Under the pieces are notes generated by a model. That model had not been told where the DNA came from and ran no database searches. It worked only from the letters and a program-made list of their open reading frames with translations. A DNA stretch of 64,000 nucleotides from positions 744,001-808,000 of the forward strand of contig CBDEVW010000003.1 of assembly GCA_965243755.1 (NCBI GenBank). Reading direction: 5' to 3'. Below are positions 26,347 through 36,369 of the stretch, one piece after another; positions within the stretch are counted from its first letter, which is position 1, and each line of letters begins with the position of its first letter. Source of the stretch: JANSWY01 sp965243755. Its GTDB lineage: Bacteria; Bacteroidota; Bacteroidia; Cytophagales; Cyclobacteriaceae. The translations under genes were made by a program, and so were the position numbers.

Positions 26347-26811
26347 TTACAATATTGATTTCAGGTCCGCTGGGCTATAGTTGATTGATTTTAATGTTTT
26401 ATTGTCTCCATTTCTATATACCAGAAACAAACCGTCCTGCTCAACATAATAACTATCTGTGTTTTTCTCCTCTTTGTAATGTTTCACAGTTGCCTCTGCT
26501 TCTTCTTTGGTCTTACATGCTTTGCTCATATTTGATCGTTGCACTTCATTGAACAGATCAGCAAATTTATCCCCCAGCCCAAATTCAAGGACAGCTCCTG
26601 AAAGTACATATTGAATATCACACAAAGCATCTGCAATTTCCACAATGTCTTTATCAGCAATGGCTTCCTGCAACTCTTTTAGCTCTTCTGCGATAAGAGA
26701 AACCCTTAGTTCACAGCGATCAGCAGAAGGTATGGTTGGTTCACTCAGAATGGGATGCTTGAAAGTACGGTGAAATTCTGCAACTTGATTCAATGGGTCA
26801 ATTTTCTTCAT
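26347..26811 (-). CDS. All-alpha NTP pyrophosphohydrolase (MazG/PRA-PH-like)
   Basis: A 154-residue protein if it starts at the ATG at 26811 (MKKIDPLNQVAEFHRTF); an upstream in-frame ATG at 26853 is less likely. It carries the family metal-binding pattern, with EELKELQEA followed by EIADALCDIQYV giving the paired E-x-x-E and E-x-x-D acidic motifs. Relatives hydrolyse nucleoside triphosphates or phosphoribosyl-ATP to the monophosphate. The C-terminal ~55 residues are a beta-rich extension (DSYYVEQDGLFLVYRNGD). Substrate is unknown; house-cleaning of non-canonical nucleotides is possible. Confidence 0.88.
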   Translation of the reverse strand: MKKIDPLNQVAEFHRTFKHPILSEPTIPSADRCELRVSLIAEELKELQEAIADKDIVEIADALCDIQYVLSGAVLEFGLGDKFADLFNEVQRSNMSKACKTKEEAEATVKHYKEEKNTDSYYVEQDGLFLVYRNGDNKTLKSINYSPADLKSIL

Positions 26812-26888
26812 AAGTATCCTATTATTCTGGTGTTTAAATATTTCAGTCGCCAAAACTAAATAACAATCTTTAAACTTAATTTTAAGCC

Positions 26889-27611
26889 ATGCAGATTCTT
26901 TACCAGGATAGTGAAATAATTGCCATCAACAAACCTGCAGGAATGCTGGTCCATCGGACTAAACTTGCCACGGATGTTACAGAAAATTTCGCTGTGCAAG
27001 TACTTCGGGATATGATTGGTCAACACGTGAACCCTGTCCATCGTCTGGACAGGCCTACTTCAGGTGTGCTGCTCTTTGGTCTAAACTCAGAAATTACGGC
27101 ACTTTTAAAAAAACAATTTGATGATCATACGGTAAAGAAAGAATACCTGGCAGTTGTCCGTGGATATTGTGAAGAAAGTGCTGTCATTGAAGAACCTTTG
27201 TATAAGGAAAATGGAACATTACAAGAAGCCATAACCCATTATCAATTGATCGCAAAAGCTGAGCTTCCCTTTGCGACCTCTAAATTTCCATCCAGCAGGT
27301 ATTCACTGCTTAGGGTACAACCACAAACGGGTAGAATGCATCAGATACGGAAGCATTTTGCCAAAATCAGGCACTATCTAATTGGTGATACAACTCACGG
27401 TGACTTAAAACAAAATATTGCTTTTAGTAATTACACTAATGCAAATGGACTCATGTTGCACGCCCATTCCCTTTCCATGATTCACCCAAGGACTTCCAGG
27501 CAATTATACATTCAGGCAGATATCCCTGAACGCTTTGAATTGATTCTTCCCTTTTTTAATCTGGATGATATCCCGCCCTCTAACCTGGAGCGGCTCCCAG
27601 CAGACCATTAA
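26889..27611 (+). CDS. RluA-family pseudouridine synthase (TruC-like)
   Basis: A 240-residue enzyme that isomerises uridine to pseudouridine in RNA. Motif I is INKPAGMLVH, the catalytic block is VHRLDRPTSGVLLF with Asp54, and the C-terminal RMHQIRKHF motif binds RNA. The absence of an S4 domain and the short length resemble TruC (tRNA position 65) more than RluC/RluD, so a tRNA target is inferred. Its last 32 bases overlap the 3' end of the opposing transporter gene. Confidence 0.92.
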   Translation: MQILYQDSEIIAINKPAGMLVHRTKLATDVTENFAVQVLRDMIGQHVNPVHRLDRPTSGVLLFGLNSEITALLKKQFDDHTVKKEYLAVVRGYCEESAVIEEPLYKENGTLQEAITHYQLIAKAELPFATSKFPSSRYSLLRVQPQTGRMHQIRKHFAKIRHYLIGDTTHGDLKQNIAFSNYTNANGLMLHAHSLSMIHPRTSRQLYIQADIPERFELILPFFNLDDIPPSNLERLPADH

Positions 27612-28935
27612 TCAATATAATAAGGATCACGATGGGAATTAATACCAGCATAAAAGGCTTCCACATATTGGTTACTCTGACTTTACCTGCGCCAATGTTG
27701 ATGTCATTTTTAAATTGATCAAACCCCCACACATAAGCAGCAAATAAGGAGATCAACAATCCCCCTAATGGTAGCATGATTGACCCAGAGATAAAGTCAG
27801 AAAAGTCAAAAAGGTCTTTACCGATTATTTCAATGTGACTCCAGGCCCCAAAGGACATAATACTAGGAATACTTAACAAGAAAGTTGCCCCCAACGTTAC
27901 CAATACAGCTTTGGGCCGTTTCCAGTTTCTGGAATCCATCAGGGTCGCTGTAATCCCTTCAACAAGACCAATAATGGATGTCAAACCCGCAATAAATACC
28001 AGGAAAAAGAAAACTGAGCCAAGGAAATTTCCCATTGGGACCTTAGTGAACAGAGTGGCCATGGTAACAAAAAGCAATCCCGGTCCGGAATTTGGTTCTA
28101 ACCCGAATGCAAACAGTGCTGGAAATATTAGCAACCCAGCCACAATAGCAATTCCGGTATCAAAACCCACTACCATCATCACACTTCCAGGTACATCACT
28201 TTTTTCTTTATCCAGATATCCGCCAAATACAAAGCCTGCAGCAAGCCCTACTCCAATACTAAAAAACACCTGTCCCAATGCGGCAAGTATAACTTCGCCA
28301 TTAATCTTTGAAAAGTCAGGAGTGAGATACCAGCTCAATCCTTCTCCAGAGCCCTCCAATGTGTTGGCCCACACTGCAAGAACAATAAAAAACACCAGCA
28401 GAAGTGGCATGAAAATTTTAGAAACCAATTCAACGCCTTTTTGTAATCCTCTTCCCACAATAAAGTACAACAAAACAGAGATGCTGGTGGCATAAGCAAA
28501 CACAGTTCCTGGCTTACTCACTAATACATCAAAATTATTATTGACATCTGCCGGTGACATGGTGGCAAACTTGCCAGAGACGTATTCCACAAAATAGACT
28601 GCTACCCAGGCAATAATCATGAGGTAATAACCCATAATGATCAAAGCCGCTGCGGATTCGATCCAGCCAATGGAATGCCAGAACTTTTTTCCCTGGGCCA
28701 GTTGCCTCATTCCTGCGATTGGTGTTAATTGAGATTTTCGACCCAGGCCTACTTCTGTGGTCAAAAGTGGAATCCCAATGAGTACCGTAAGCACGATGTA
28801 AACCAGAAGAAATGCTCCTCCACCACCTTCGCCTACTATGTATGGAAATCGCCAAATATTGCCCATTCCAATGGCAAAACCGGCAGTGGCCATAATGAAA
28901 CCAAACTTGCTGCCCCAATTTTCTCTCACATTCAT
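27580..28935 (-). CDS. Sodium-dependent transporter, NSS/SNF family
   Basis: A 451-residue inner-membrane symporter with about 11-12 hydrophobic segments. The N-terminal GFAIGMGNIWRFPYIVGEGG block includes the unwound TM1 substrate and sodium site characteristic of LeuT-fold NSS transporters. Bacterial members import amino acids or amines with sodium. The substrate cannot be fixed. A short C-terminal segment runs 32 bases into the pseudouridine synthase gene. No regulator is adjacent. Confidence 0.93.
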   Translation of the reverse strand: MNVRENWGSKFGFIMATAGFAIGMGNIWRFPYIVGEGGGGAFLLVYIVLTVLIGIPLLTTEVGLGRKSQLTPIAGMRQLAQGKKFWHSIGWIESAAALIIMGYYLMIIAWVAVYFVEYVSGKFATMSPADVNNNFDVLVSKPGTVFAYATSISVLLYFIVGRGLQKGVELVSKIFMPLLLVFFIVLAVWANTLEGSGEGLSWYLTPDFSKINGEVILAALGQVFFSIGVGLAAGFVFGGYLDKEKSDVPGSVMMVVGFDTGIAIVAGLLIFPALFAFGLEPNSGPGLLFVTMATLFTKVPMGNFLGSVFFFLVFIAGLTSIIGLVEGITATLMDSRNWKRPKAVLVTLGATFLLSIPSIMSFGAWSHIEIIGKDLFDFSDFISGSIMLPLGGLLISLFAAYVWGFDQFKNDINIGAGKVRVTNMWKPFMLVLIPIVILIILINGLLGAAPG

Positions 28936-29031
28936 CGCTAATACTTTTTGCTGATCTATATTTTTGGATTAAACCCCGAAAATATAAAATTCCTGGCAAA
29001 GCATCTGCCCAATTGTGATTAACGGGTTGTA

Positions 29032-31467
29032 TTATTCGTCTTTCAGGGAATGCGCTGGATTCATGGTAGCTGTAAAATAGGTCTTATAACCTACAGTAAC
29101 GATTGCGATCACCAGGGTAACTCCAATAGCAAACAAGTAATGACTGGTACCGATCTCTATTCTGTACTTGAAAGCCTGTAGCCACTCGTTCAAAAAGTAA
29201 TAAGAAATGGGAGCTGCTACAATAAAAGCAATAATCAGCAGGTAAACGAGCTCTCTTGAAAACATATTCACTATGTTCCAGACGGTAGCACCCAGTACTT
29301 TTCGCACCCCTATTTCTTTGATTCGTTGTGATGCTATAAACGATATTAGCCCATATAGGCCGAGGCAACCGATGAAAATAGCGATTATAGAAAAAAGCTG
29401 AAACAGCGATGAAATCCTTTTTTCTGATTCGTATCGGGAGGCTAACTCCTCATCATAAAAATTACTTTCGAAGATATACTCGGGATACACTTCGTTCCAT
29501 GAGTTTTCAAAATGTTTCAGTACCTCGGAAGTATTAGCTATTCCTCCAGATCCAGCCATCTTTATACTTACTTCATAATATAGCTCGGGATCGTATACCA
29601 GAAATACATAGTCAACATCCTCTTTCAATGATTTGGAGTGAAAATCATCCACAATCCCAATAATTTGTTTGTTACTTCGAAACCCACATTCAATTGTTAA
29701 ACCAAGGGCATCTTCATAATTTTCCAGGTTGAGTAACTCAAAGACCTTCTTGCTGATAATGGTCAATTGCATACTATCTGATGACTTGAAGTTTCTTCCG
29801 GCAAGCAATTCCAAACCAAAGAAATCCAGATAATTCTCATCAACTGCTTTGAAATTTCCATGATAGTCCCGCTCACTATTGGTCAGTGCATGGTTAAAGT
29901 TTGAATGCGAATTATTTGAACCCGTCGGAGGAGCAAACGAAAAAGTAACTTCCTTTATGTGTGGTGATTCCTGCAGAGAAGCCCTTAACTGCCTTACTTT
30001 GGACGCATCATTTTCCGGAATATAGGCAGAAACAATTGCCTCTGTATCGAACCCAAGGTCCTTAGACAGGAAGTAATCCATTTGTGAGCTCACCACCAAC
30101 GTCCCAATGATCAATGCCTGTGAAATGGTAAACTGAGCAATGACCAATGCTCTTCTAAGCGATAATCCACCACCCTGGGCAGCAGTTGTAATTTTGTTTT
30201 TAAGCGCCATCACAGCCTCCATTCTAGATAATAAAATGGCAGGGTAAAATCCTGACAGTAGCGTCACTACAACCACCAAAATAAAGATAAATAAAAGGAT
30301 CTGGGGCTGACCAGAAATGTCAAGGGATATACTATACCCCAATATTGAAGTAAGATTTTGCAATAAAAGCTCTGCAATTCCAAGCGCGATTATTACAGAA
30401 AATAATGTAATGAGGAATGTTTCACTTAGAAATTGTATGATTAGTTGCTTTCTGGTAACTCCAATAGATTTTCTGATCCCAATTTCTTTTGAACGCTTGA
30501 CTGCCTGTGCAGTAGCTAGATTCACAAAATTGATACAAGCTGTAATGACCAGGAAGAAAGCGATAACTCCCAAAGCCAACAACAACTCTTTACCCATGGT
30601 ACGTTCATTATAGTTGAGAAATTCACTATTGTAATGAATGTCGGATAATGGCTGGAGGGTATATTCAATTTCCTTCGTCTCTTCTTCATCCCAATGCCTG
30701 GCCACAAACTGTGTAAATGCATCGTTGATGGCAGGAATCATTGACGGGTCTTTTAGGATCACATAACCCTGAGTAGTACTGGTTGAACTGTTCCATTCTT
30801 TTCCATCCCGGAAATAAGGATCATAACCATTTTGGGCATCATATGAAATCAGCATCGAGAACGGGAAATCTGTATTTTTTCTGGGGTCTTCCATTATTGC
30901 ACCAATAATCAGATCCTTCTCGTTGGCCAGATTGATCGTTTGGCCCAGTACCTCCTCATAGTTCTGATTAATCCCAAATATCCTGGTAACCGCAGATGTT
31001 GACAAAATCACCTGATTTGGCTGAGCTAAGGCGTGTTCACCATTTCCTGCAATAACTTTGATGTCCAGAATTCGAAATATTTGAGGTTCTACAAACGCAA
31101 TCCCTTTGTCAAATTTGAATTTTTTAAGATTACCCTTTTCATCTATTCTATTGATTTGATCACCCCAGGCGTAGTTGATGGTAACGACCTCCTCAAAAAA
31201 TGACATCTCATCTCTCACTGCCCTCATAAATGGATGTGGTAGGCCTTGTCCCCACTCTTCTCTGTCAGGGTAAATGTTCTTTTTCACTACCCGATAAATG
31301 TGGTCATAGTTAGGTTGAAAACGGTCATAGCTAAGTTCGAAAGTAATGACCTTGAAAATCACGAGTGCACATCCTATACCTAGTGCCAGACCAAGTATGT
31401 TCAGCAAAGCATAAATACGATTCCTTTTCAGGTTCCTAACGGCGGTTAGTAAAAAATTCTTAAGCAT
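29032..31467 (-). CDS. MacB/FtsX-type ABC transporter permease (large two-unit form)
   Basis: An 811-residue membrane protein in the Bacteroidota style. It has an N-terminal TM (NILGLALGIGCALVIF), a periplasmic MacB-core-like domain of about 240 residues, and three TMs with the FtsX motif (SKEIGIRKSIGVTRKQLIIQ). A second periplasmic domain (residues ~440-670) and a second FtsX block (RIKEIGVRKVLGATVWNIV) near the C-terminus follow. These permeases work with a separate ATPase, absent here, in mechanotransmission or export of lipoproteins and peptides. Monocistronic, so the partner ATPase must be elsewhere. Confidence 0.93.
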   Translation of the reverse strand: MLKNFLLTAVRNLKRNRIYALLNILGLALGIGCALVIFKVITFELSYDRFQPNYDHIYRVVKKNIYPDREEWGQGLPHPFMRAVRDEMSFFEEVVTINYAWGDQINRIDEKGNLKKFKFDKGIAFVEPQIFRILDIKVIAGNGEHALAQPNQVILSTSAVTRIFGINQNYEEVLGQTINLANEKDLIIGAIMEDPRKNTDFPFSMLISYDAQNGYDPYFRDGKEWNSSTSTTQGYVILKDPSMIPAINDAFTQFVARHWDEEETKEIEYTLQPLSDIHYNSEFLNYNERTMGKELLLALGVIAFFLVITACINFVNLATAQAVKRSKEIGIRKSIGVTRKQLIIQFLSETFLITLFSVIIALGIAELLLQNLTSILGYSISLDISGQPQILLFIFILVVVVTLLSGFYPAILLSRMEAVMALKNKITTAAQGGGLSLRRALVIAQFTISQALIIGTLVVSSQMDYFLSKDLGFDTEAIVSAYIPENDASKVRQLRASLQESPHIKEVTFSFAPPTGSNNSHSNFNHALTNSERDYHGNFKAVDENYLDFFGLELLAGRNFKSSDSMQLTIISKKVFELLNLENYEDALGLTIECGFRSNKQIIGIVDDFHSKSLKEDVDYVFLVYDPELYYEVSIKMAGSGGIANTSEVLKHFENSWNEVYPEYIFESNFYDEELASRYESEKRISSLFQLFSIIAIFIGCLGLYGLISFIASQRIKEIGVRKVLGATVWNIVNMFSRELVYLLIIAFIVAAPISYYFLNEWLQAFKYRIEIGTSHYLFAIGVTLVIAIVTVGYKTYFTATMNPAHSLKDE

Positions 31468-31753
31468 AATTATGGGTCATTTCGAGAAACCCTTCCCAAA
31501 TCTAATGCCACTTTTATATACTTCTGATTTTCAACAACATACAAACAAAGTGTAGGAACTCATGTTCACTTTATTATCGTATTTATGTTCGAAAATGTAC
31601 ATGATTAATAATACGTTAGCAATTTTGATGATTGCCTGTTAACAAGCCAATTCAGTGTTTTATTTTCAAGCTTATTTAACTGGTAAGTCCAATAGTCTTA
31701 ATTTACTTGCGTTTATCCTTCAAATGGGCAATTTTTGAGAAAATCTAAAATCC
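31468..31753. other. Intergenic region between divergent permease and PqiA-like genes
   Basis: 286 AT-rich bases holding both promoters. No open frame, repeat or hairpin that I can support. Confidence 0.4.
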
Positions 31754-32245
31754 ATGACCAGAAACATTGTAGCATTCACACTTACTGTCATTTCAATTGC
31801 CCTGCTAATTCCAGGACTTCTTTTTCCTATATTGAATATTAAAATTGGGGCTGAACTTCCAATGTTGGGTGAATTGGTACTTTTTGAAAGAACCCAGAAC
31901 ATTCTTGAAACTACGGAAACGCTCTACAAAAACAAGAATGAGTTTGCGGCTATTTTAATTATTCTTTTTAGTGTGATAGTTCCATTCTTCAAAGCATTGA
32001 TTGTATGTGTGGTACTTTTCTGGAAAAATAATCCCCTACGCAAACGACTCTTTCAGTTTGTTAATGCCATAGGAAAATGGTCTATGGCAGACGTTTTTGT
32101 AGTTGGCGTGTTTATAGCCTATCTCACCACCAAATCTAATGATAACATAGTTGCCGATCTGGAAACCGGCTTCTACTATTTTGCAGGATATTGTATTGTT
32201 AGTCTGGCTGGCATTCAATTGATGAAAATCGATACAGGCGATTAA
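31754..32245 (+). CDS. PqiA-like paraquat-inducible membrane protein
   Basis: A 163-residue protein with four membrane segments. The block GKWSMADVFVVGVFIAYL is the PqiA family signature (W-S-M-x-D-V-F). PqiA proteins accompany MCE-type lipid transport systems in proteobacteria. This single-domain version has neither an N-terminal zinc ribbon nor PqiB next to it, so its role is uncertain. Its stop overlaps the end of the opposing DUF4097 gene by 4 bases. Confidence 0.88.
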   Translation: MTRNIVAFTLTVISIALLIPGLLFPILNIKIGAELPMLGELVLFERTQNILETTETLYKNKNEFAAILIILFSVIVPFFKALIVCVVLFWKNNPLRKRLFQFVNAIGKWSMADVFVVGVFIAYLTTKSNDNIVADLETGFYYFAGYCIVSLAGIQLMKIDTGD

Positions 32246-33159
32246 TTGTAGTAATACTGGCTTCCTGATGAGGATTTGCCATTCACATTGATTCCTCCTC
32301 TCTTAATGATCAAGCGATCATCTGAACGATCATTCCCTACCCTCAGACCTCCGGAACTCGCTTTTAGATCAAAACTCATGGTAGATATATCGTTACTTAA
32401 CTCAATATTGATACTGCCTGAAGACGACTCGAAAAAACTGTCACTGGTCAGGGTAATATTCTCGCCTCTGATACTGCCGGAAGAAGATTCAACATCCAAC
32501 TTACCCTCTACGTCTTGCAGGGTTACCCCTCCGGATGATGTTACTGCTGTAATATGACTATTGGAGACTTCTGAAAGATGAATTCGACCTGAGGATGATT
32601 TGCAACTGAGGTTTCCATTCAATTCTTCAATTCTCAAATTTCCAGAACTTGATTTGGCAGAGGTATTGCCCTTCAAACCTGATGCCCGAAGGTTACCAGA
32701 AGAAGTACGTAAATAAATGTTTCCAGTGAGGTCATTAGCCTCCAGATTTCCGCTGCTGCACTTCAATGATATTTCTTCTCCTTCCAAGCCTCTGGCGTAC
32801 ATATTACCACTTCCATTTTTTGCCAGAATGTTGGTATTAGCCGGCAACTTGAGTTTTAATTCACCATCAATATTTCCCCATGTACTCTTTGGTTGTTCTA
32901 TCCAGATAATCAAAGTTGAACCTTCCAAATTTGACTTTATAGCAATTTCGCCTTCATATTTTCTGGGGCCTCTGATCAGCCCTTCAAACTGAATCTCTTT
33001 TCCAGAGGTTTGCTCAATATAAACATCTGCAAAAGCACCCTCAATTTCTACCTTTTCTATATTTTCAGCATCGAAGCGCTCTTCCGACAAAGTCACCTGG
33101 GCACCACAGCTTGTAAAAATTAATACTAAGGGTAAATAGAAATAGGGAAATTTCTTCAT
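32242..33159 (-). CDS. DUF4097-type beta-helix lipoprotein with SSSG repeats
   Basis: A 305-residue lipoprotein with lipobox IFTSCGAQ, starting at the ATG at 33159; an in-frame start at 33186 would only lengthen the signal region. After a ~110-residue beta-rich domain it has about nine imperfect repeats of ~20 residues, each carrying a (S)SSG(N/S) turn, for example CSSGNLEAN, TSSGNLRAS, SSSGNLRIE and SSSGSIRGE. The repeats continue through the central and C-terminal parts. This is the DUF4097/head-GIN parallel beta-helix design, probably exposed at the outer membrane or periplasm. Function is unknown. Confidence 0.88.
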   Translation of the reverse strand: MKKFPYFYLPLVLIFTSCGAQVTLSEERFDAENIEKVEIEGAFADVYIEQTSGKEIQFEGLIRGPRKYEGEIAIKSNLEGSTLIIWIEQPKSTWGNIDGELKLKLPANTNILAKNGSGNMYARGLEGEEISLKCSSGNLEANDLTGNIYLRTSSGNLRASGLKGNTSAKSSSGNLRIEELNGNLSCKSSSGRIHLSEVSNSHITAVTSSGGVTLQDVEGKLDVESSSGSIRGENITLTSDSFFESSSGSINIELSNDISTMSFDLKASSGGLRVGNDRSDDRLIIKRGGINVNGKSSSGSQYYYN

Positions 33160-33313
33160 GTTGATTTGGGTTATGTTCTTTATCAAAGAAAACTAAAATT
33201 ATTAAAGGTTGCTATACCGCGACTAATTATTAAAGTTTATAAACAATGAAAAGAAGACGACAACAACTTATACTACTATTCATCTAATATTGCATAAACT
33301 TTTTAAACAAACA

Positions 33314-34072
33314 ATGGGGAAAATTCTTACTGTACTCTTAATAATAGTCACATGGAGCTGTTCCAACGAAAAATCGACAGAAAAGCCCGAGCCAAGGTCC
33401 AGTTTTCAAAAAATGCAACAAGCCCATGGAGGAGTTGACACCTGGAACCAGTACAATAGCCTGGAGTTTGACAGGATCTCCGATGATGATACTGTACATC
33501 ATATGATCAATTTAAAAACTCGGGAGGAGTTGATGAGTAATAGTCAATACACCGTGTTCTTTGGCAAGGATCATTTGTGGATTTCGCCGGATAAACAAGC
33601 GTTCGGAAAGGAAGATCCCAGGTTTTACAAAAACCTTTGGTTCTACTTTTTCTCGTTACCATTTGTTTCTGGAGATGAAGGGGTCAATCAAATAGACACT
33701 ACTGGCCGACAATTGGGGAATTCATATTACCACGGGGTAAAATTGACATTTGGTGATGATACAGGTGATTCTCCAGATGATCAATATCTACTTTGGCTAG
33801 ACTCTAACAATTATCAATTACAATGGATCAACTATTCAGTCACTTTTTGGAATAAGGAAAACGCCGATCGGTACAGTGCCCTTGTGTATGAAAATTGGAG
33901 TGAATCTGGAGGATTATTAGTGCCCGGCCTGCTAACGGGTTATAGATGGGAAAACGACAGCCTTGGTAAGGAACGATATCAATACACATTTGAGAACATT
34001 AAGTTTAGCACAAATTTTCCAGATTCAACACGCTTTGTAATGCCCGAAGCAGCCTACGCTGAGCAATTCTAA
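33314..34072 (+). CDS. Lipoprotein of DUF6503-like type
   Basis: A 252-residue lipoprotein beginning at the ATG at 33314, with a signal peptide and lipobox VTWSCSNE; the start at 33290 would add eight residues before the signal. The mature part starts with HGGVDTWNQYNSLEFD, a pattern of Bacteroidota lipoproteins related to LolA-like or DUF6503 folds. It continues as beta strands with many Trp/Tyr residues. A role in lipid or lipoprotein handling is only a guess from fold resemblance. It is divergent from the DUF4097 gene. Confidence 0.8.
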   Translation: MGKILTVLLIIVTWSCSNEKSTEKPEPRSSFQKMQQAHGGVDTWNQYNSLEFDRISDDDTVHHMINLKTREELMSNSQYTVFFGKDHLWISPDKQAFGKEDPRFYKNLWFYFFSLPFVSGDEGVNQIDTTGRQLGNSYYHGVKLTFGDDTGDSPDDQYLLWLDSNNYQLQWINYSVTFWNKENADRYSALVYENWSESGGLLVPGLLTGYRWENDSLGKERYQYTFENIKFSTNFPDSTRFVMPEAAYAEQF

Positions 34073-34087
34073 AAGGGTAAAATAAAC

Positions 34088-34126
34088 ATAAAAAAGACCG
34101 CCTCATTTTATGTTTGAGACGGTCTC
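34088..34126. terminator. Shared terminator of the convergent lipoprotein and protease genes
   Basis: GACCGCCTCA (34096-34105) and TGAGACGGTC (34115-34124) pair with one mismatch on the plus strand, which becomes a T-G pair on the minus strand. A T run follows on the minus strand, so it works best for the protease gene. Confidence 0.8.
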
Positions 34127-34153
34127 TTATAAAACCTTTAATGCTTTCTCAGT

Positions 34154-36220
34154 TTACCCAACTCTCATCTTTGCCAGCTCTGCCAGTAAACGTAAACCTT
34201 CTTTCAAATAAGGGTCGTCTAACAACCTGGAATCTTCTGTGGTTTCATTAGCCACCTCTGATGTGTTAATCTCAGTGGAGAGATTTCCACCATTTTCATC
34301 ATCATCCTTATCCGCTTCCATTTCCTTCATTCTTTTTTCCAGATTAAGGGAAATGGTAGTTTTTTCCCTCTCCCTTTTGCTTTTTTCAATATCTGCCACC
34401 AGCTTTTTCAATTGTGGATCATTATTGAGGTCCTGCTGATAAAGCTGGTAAAGTTTTTCCACCATCTCAGGCGATACCTGATCAGTTCGATTAAAGTTGC
34501 TGGTAGATATTTTATCCCAGGGTAGTGCACTTGGCCTGCTGCTTTCACCGTATTCCTCAGCACTATAAATAGAAGGGAACTGAATGTCAGGTGTTACTCC
34601 TTCATGTTGCGTGCTACTGCCTGTTACTCTATAAAATTTTGCAAGCGTGAGCTTTAGCTGACCCAATTTATTTTTAGGGTCATTGATCACCCGATTAAGA
34701 CTGATGAGGTTTTGTACAGTCCCCTTTCCGAATGTCGTTTCTCCGACTACAATTCCTCTCCCATAATCCTGGATAGCCCCACTAAATATCTCTGATGCAC
34801 TGGCGCTGAATCTATTGATAAGTACAGCTACCGGACCGTCATAGAATACATCACCATCATTGTCTCTCAACTTATCTACCGTCTGATCAAAATTTTTCAC
34901 CTGTACTACAGGTCCATCTGGAATAAACAGGCCGGTTAGTTCAACTGCTTCCTGCAACGAACCTCCACCATTAAATCTCAGGTCTATCATCAAACCGTCC
35001 ATTCCTTCCTTTTCAAGTGAATCAATCAGGACTTTGACGTCTCTTGTGGTACTTCTGTAATTCCTGCTTCCAGTCCGCGCTTCATCAAAGTTTCTGTAAA
35101 AACTAGGAATGCTGATCACTCCTAACTTATAAGTGTTCCCATCATTGGTAATTGGAATGATCTCTCCGGTTGAGGCCTGGTCATCAAGGTTAATTTTATC
35201 CCTCACTAACCTTACTGTATCAGGAGCATCGTTTGGTCCTGCATCTGCTCTTTGGATCAACAGTCTTACTATAGACCCCTTTTTCCCCCTGATCAGTTGC
35301 ACTACATCATCTACTCTCCATCCAACCACATCTTCAATCTCTCCATCATCACCCTGACCTACTCCGATAATTTTGTCCTGCTTATTGAGTTGCTTGCTTT
35401 TGTAGGCTGGTCCTCCTACCACAATCTCAGCGATCTCAGTATAATCAAGATTTTGAGAAAGTCTTGCTCCAATTCCTTCCAGAGAAAGACTCATGTTGAT
35501 ATTGAAATCCTCAGCAGCCTTTGGAGAGAAGTAATCAGTATGTGGATCAAATGTACTCGTGAAAGCATTCATGAAGGTTTGAAAAATATCTTCACTCTTA
35601 TTTTGATAGATGGCTTTTCTCCATTGTTTATACCGCTTTTCAAGTGCAGAAGAAATCTCATTCCACTCCTTCCCTTTCAACTTATAACTGATCGCCTGGT
35701 TTTTAATGTATTTTCTCCATAGCTCGTCCCATGATTCCCGATCTTCCATCCAATCACTGTCTTCCCTATCAAACTGATATTCCTCTTCTGTCGTGAAATC
35801 CATTTCGGTTTTAAGTAACTCGGTCACAAAATCCATTCTGTCGACCGCACGTTCCCTTCTTACATGAAAAATCTGATATGCGAAACCTAATTTTCCTGTT
35901 TTGAAATCATCATCGATGGTGTATCTGTACTTCTCAAAATACTCCATATCGGCTTTCAGAAAATACATTTTTCCTGGGTCCAGCGCTTCGATGTAGTTAT
36001 CAAAAACTACTGATGATAAAGAGTCATTTAATGGAGCTTTGCGGTAATGATATTGATTGAGCAAACTGGATATGTATTGCATTTCAATCGGATGCTCTGC
36101 CTTTGGTTTTAAATAGACCAGACTATCTGTTGGGTTTACGTCATAAACAGGTACTGGCTTAACCTCTGCAAATGCGATAAAAAACAATAAACTTAATGAA
36201 ATTACTAGTGCTTTCTTCAT
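34154..36220 (-). CDS. prc: Tail-specific (C-terminal processing) protease, S41 family
   Basis: A 688-residue periplasmic serine protease with an N-terminal signal peptide (SLSLLFFIAFAEV) and a helical N-terminal domain. A PDZ domain near residues 240-335 (GIGARLSQNLDYTEI and VGQGDDGEIEDV) precedes the S41 catalytic core. The core shows DLRFNGGGSLQEA, RFSASASEIFSGA with the nucleophilic serine, and the general-base lysine in TTFGKGTVQ. Length matches E. coli Prc. It degrades proteins from the C-terminus and can trim murein hydrolases. The C-terminal ~100 residues are charged and end in an amphipathic helix. Confidence 0.95.
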   Translation of the reverse strand: MKKALVISLSLLFFIAFAEVKPVPVYDVNPTDSLVYLKPKAEHPIEMQYISSLLNQYHYRKAPLNDSLSSVVFDNYIEALDPGKMYFLKADMEYFEKYRYTIDDDFKTGKLGFAYQIFHVRRERAVDRMDFVTELLKTEMDFTTEEEYQFDREDSDWMEDRESWDELWRKYIKNQAISYKLKGKEWNEISSALEKRYKQWRKAIYQNKSEDIFQTFMNAFTSTFDPHTDYFSPKAAEDFNINMSLSLEGIGARLSQNLDYTEIAEIVVGGPAYKSKQLNKQDKIIGVGQGDDGEIEDVVGWRVDDVVQLIRGKKGSIVRLLIQRADAGPNDAPDTVRLVRDKINLDDQASTGEIIPITNDGNTYKLGVISIPSFYRNFDEARTGSRNYRSTTRDVKVLIDSLEKEGMDGLMIDLRFNGGGSLQEAVELTGLFIPDGPVVQVKNFDQTVDKLRDNDGDVFYDGPVAVLINRFSASASEIFSGAIQDYGRGIVVGETTFGKGTVQNLISLNRVINDPKNKLGQLKLTLAKFYRVTGSSTQHEGVTPDIQFPSIYSAEEYGESSRPSALPWDKISTSNFNRTDQVSPEMVEKLYQLYQQDLNNDPQLKKLVADIEKSKREREKTTISLNLEKRMKEMEADKDDDENGGNLSTEINTSEVANETTEDSRLLDDPYLKEGLRLLAELAKMRVG

Positions 36221-36369
36221 GTCAAAATCCCTTTGTCAATCCTATACGTTCTTTAAAAAACGTAAAACGAGAAAATAAAGATATGACTATTTTGCCCAAA
36301 CGAAAACCAATTCATCGATTTGGACTGTCACATCATCGAAAATAACACGTTCGGCAACAATCGTGCTAC

